Assembly: GCA_903930095.1 (NCBI GenBank)
Contig: CAIYXE010000599.1
Coordinates: forward strand, 1-6,798
DNA length: 6,798 nt
DNA from: an uncultured Hyphomicrobiales bacterium
GTDB lineage: Bacteria; Pseudomonadota; Alphaproteobacteria; Rhizobiales; Aestuariivirgaceae
Direction of reading: 5' to 3'
Shown: piece after piece, positions 5,251 to 6,798 of the stretch
How the letters are laid out: each line of letters begins with the position of its first letter
Position numbering within the stretch: the first letter of the stretch is position 1
The notes under the pieces: model-generated
What the model saw: the letters and a program-made list of their open reading frames with translations, nothing else
What the model was told of the DNA's origin: nothing
Database searches by the model: none
Program-made: the position numbers and the translations under genes

Positions 5251-5274
5251 AGGTTGCTCAGTTCACCAATGCAA
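5246..5274 (-). promoter_or_regulatory. Candidate promoter of the ABC exporter gene
   Basis: On the minus strand TTGCAT (5274-5269), 17 bases and TATGAG (5251-5246) resemble a housekeeping promoter, about 30 bases before the start codon. It was judged by eye; no equally good promoter was seen for the divergent aminopeptidase. Confidence 0.4.
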
Positions 5275-5321
5275 TCTCACCTGCTGTTGCCCATCTTCGG
5301 ACCACGGGCTAATCATCCTTC

Positions 5322-6798
5322 ATGACCGAGAATCTCTCCCACCGTACCCGCGTCGGCATGCTCCGTGCCGAACTGAAGAAACGCAAGCTCACGGGCTTCT
5401 TCGTGCCGCGCGCCGATGAGTTCCAGGGCGAATATGTTCCAGCCTATGCCGAGCGGCTGCGCTGGCTCACTAATTTCCGCGGCAGCGCCGGGGTGGCGAT
5501 CGTGACGCTGAAGAAGGCGGCGATCTTCGTCGACGGGCGTTACACGGTTCAAGTGCGCCAGCAGGTGGACGAGAAGATCTTCCAGCCCTTCCACCTGATC
5601 GAGGAGCCGCCGGCGGCCTGGATCGCGAAGAACCTCAAGAAGGGCGACAGGCTGGGCTTTGACCCGTGGCTCGTCACGGTGGACCAGGCAAAGCGCCTGC
5701 GCGAAGCCTGCGCGGGCGTGGGAGCACTCTTTGTGGCCGTGGACACGAACCCCATCGACGCCGTGTGGAAGGACCAGCCCGCGCGGCCAACCTCAGCACT
5801 CGAGACGCAGCCCACCCAGTTCGCAGGGTTGACGGCTGCGGAGAAGATCAGGGACATCCGCAAGGCCATGCGCGGCAACGACGCCGTGGTGCTAACGCAG
5901 GCGGATTCCGTGGCCTGGCTTCTGAACCTTCGCGGTTTCGACGTGCCGCACACGCCGGTCGTGCCTGCCTATGCGATCCTGCCTGCCTCGGGCAAGCTCA
6001 CGCTCTTCATCGATCCTGCCAAGCTCACGCCTGATGTGAAGGTGCATCTGAAGAAGATCGCCACGGTGCAGCCCATGGCCGGCATCGGCGCCGCCCTGAA
6101 GGCACTCGGCAAGGCGAAGGCGCGCGTGCTGCTCGACCCCGCCTGGTCGCCGGAGCGCATCCGCGAGCAGCTGGCGCGTGCCAAGGCGGAGATCGCCACC
6201 GGCCCGGACCCCGTGTCGCTTCCCAAGGCGCGCAAGAACCGGATCGAGCAGGAAGGGGCGCGCAACGCCCAGCGCCGCGACGGCGTGGCGGTGAGCCGCT
6301 TCCTGCGCTGGCTTGAGCATGCAGCGCCAAATGGCGGCCTCACCGAACTGGACGTGGCCGCGAAGCTCAGAACATTCCGCGATGAAACGGGTGAACTGAA
6401 GGATCTCTCCTTCGATACGATCGCGGCGGCAGGACCCCACGCCGCGATCCCGCACTATCACGTGACGGAGGAGTCGAACCGGACGCTTGGCCGCGGCGAA
6501 ATCTTCCTCATCGACTCTGGCGGACAATACATCGACGGCACCACCGACATCACGCGCACGGTGATCGTGGGCGAGCCCACGCGCGAGATGAAGGACCGCT
6601 TCACCCGCGTGCTGAAGGGCATGATCGGTCTCTCCATGATCCGCTTTCCGAAGGGCACTTGCGGCTCACAGATCGACGTGCTGGCCAGGCAGCACCTGTG
6701 GCAGGCTGGCCTCGATTTCGACCATGGCACGGGCCACGGCGTGGGCGCCTATCTCTCAGTGCATGAGGGACCCGCGCGCATCAACAAGACGGACCGTA
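5322..6798 (+). CDS. Xaa-Pro aminopeptidase (peptidase M24), 3' end missing
   Basis: The first 492 residues are present and the frame is open to the window edge. The enzyme removes the N-terminal residue of peptides with proline in second position, using a two-metal centre in the cytoplasm. Layout: creatinase-like N-terminal domain 1 (about 10-140, with RLRWLTNFRGSAG at 46-58 and FVDGRYT at 69-75), domain 2 (about 160-310, with WLLNLRG), then the M24 pita-bread domain. In that domain H378 and H380 lie in IPHYHV; D398 (IDSGG) and D409 (GTTDITRT) are metal ligands spaced 11 apart as in E. coli aminopeptidase P; H472 (GTGHGVG) is the third ligand; and H481 is in HEGP. The two Glu ligands and the C-terminal extension lie beyond the edge; three-domain members are about 600 residues. 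ATG 5322 is the first start after an in-frame stop (TAA 5310-5312), although no clear Shine-Dalgarno is seen. It is divergent from the ABC gene. Confidence 0.95.
   Translation, partial: MTENLSHRTRVGMLRAELKKRKLTGFFVPRADEFQGEYVPAYAERLRWLTNFRGSAGVAIVTLKKAAIFVDGRYTVQVRQQVDEKIFQPFHLIEEPPAAWIAKNLKKGDRLGFDPWLVTVDQAKRLREACAGVGALFVAVDTNPIDAVWKDQPARPTSALETQPTQFAGLTAAEKIRDIRKAMRGNDAVVLTQADSVAWLLNLRGFDVPHTPVVPAYAILPASGKLTLFIDPAKLTPDVKVHLKKIATVQPMAGIGAALKALGKAKARVLLDPAWSPERIREQLARAKAEIATGPDPVSLPKARKNRIEQEGARNAQRRDGVAVSRFLRWLEHAAPNGGLTELDVAAKLRTFRDETGELKDLSFDTIAAAGPHAAIPHYHVTEESNRTLGRGEIFLIDSGGQYIDGTTDITRTVIVGEPTREMKDRFTRVLKGMIGLSMIRFPKGTCGSQIDVLARQHLWQAGLDFDHGTGHGVGAYLSVHEGPARINKTDR

Noticed and set aside
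4232..5419. Plus-strand frames opposite the ABC exporter (around 4232-4798 and 4832-5419)
   Set aside because: They are His/Arg/Gln-rich low-complexity translations antisense to a gene with a complete set of ABC motifs.
1..6798. CRISPR arrays, tRNA or rRNA genes, insertion sequences, prophage or defence genes
   Set aside because: None of the required repeats, cloverleaf sequences, transposase motifs or defence domains were found by reading both strands.

Overview
The window is from a high-GC alphaproteobacterial chromosome, probably of the order Hyphomicrobiales (Rhizobiales). Three things point there: strongly G/C-ending codons, a DUF1127 (YjiS-like) small protein, and a palindromic intergenic element that begins CTAGAGCATGATC, a signature I associate with dispersed repeats in rhizobial genomes. 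No phage, IS, CRISPR or tRNA signature is visible. Species cannot be fixed from the sequence alone.

Layout, left to right. (1) The C-terminus of an OmpA-like peptidoglycan-binding protein ends at 145. (2) prmA (ribosomal protein L11 methyltransferase, 199-1149) follows on the same strand. Its 3' end carries a C-terminal extension that contains a terminator-like hairpin and stops inside a palindromic repeat (1146-1211). (3) Convergent to prmA is a 64-residue DUF1127 protein (1215-1409, minus). It is preceded by a gene-free, AT-richer stretch (about 45% GC over 1561-1800, against about 70% in a sampled 60-base line of prmA) that holds a dyad and several small hairpins. (4) A CspA-family cold-shock gene (1847-2056, minus) has a strong intrinsic terminator and a long structured leader. 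(5) Divergent from csp is a secreted UshA-like metallophosphatase/5'-nucleotidase (2332-3840, plus). (6) Overlapping its stop codon tail-to-tail is a minus-strand fused ABC exporter (3830-5215) with a very compact nucleotide-binding domain. (7) Divergent from that is a three-domain Xaa-Pro aminopeptidase (M24, 5322 to the window edge, truncated on the right).

There is no single operon. The genes are mostly single units with their own control regions: prmA and DUF1127 converge on the palindromic repeat, csp and the nucleotidase diverge from 2057-2331, and the ABC and aminopeptidase genes diverge from 5216-5321. Functions are mixed: ribosome modification, RNA chaperoning, periplasmic nucleotide or phosphoester hydrolysis, export, and proline-peptide turnover.

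The parts that most deserve a second look are the compact ABC exporter, the phosphatase with substituted metal-ligand motifs, the csp leader, and the 3' end of prmA. I do not see a clearly new multi-gene system.
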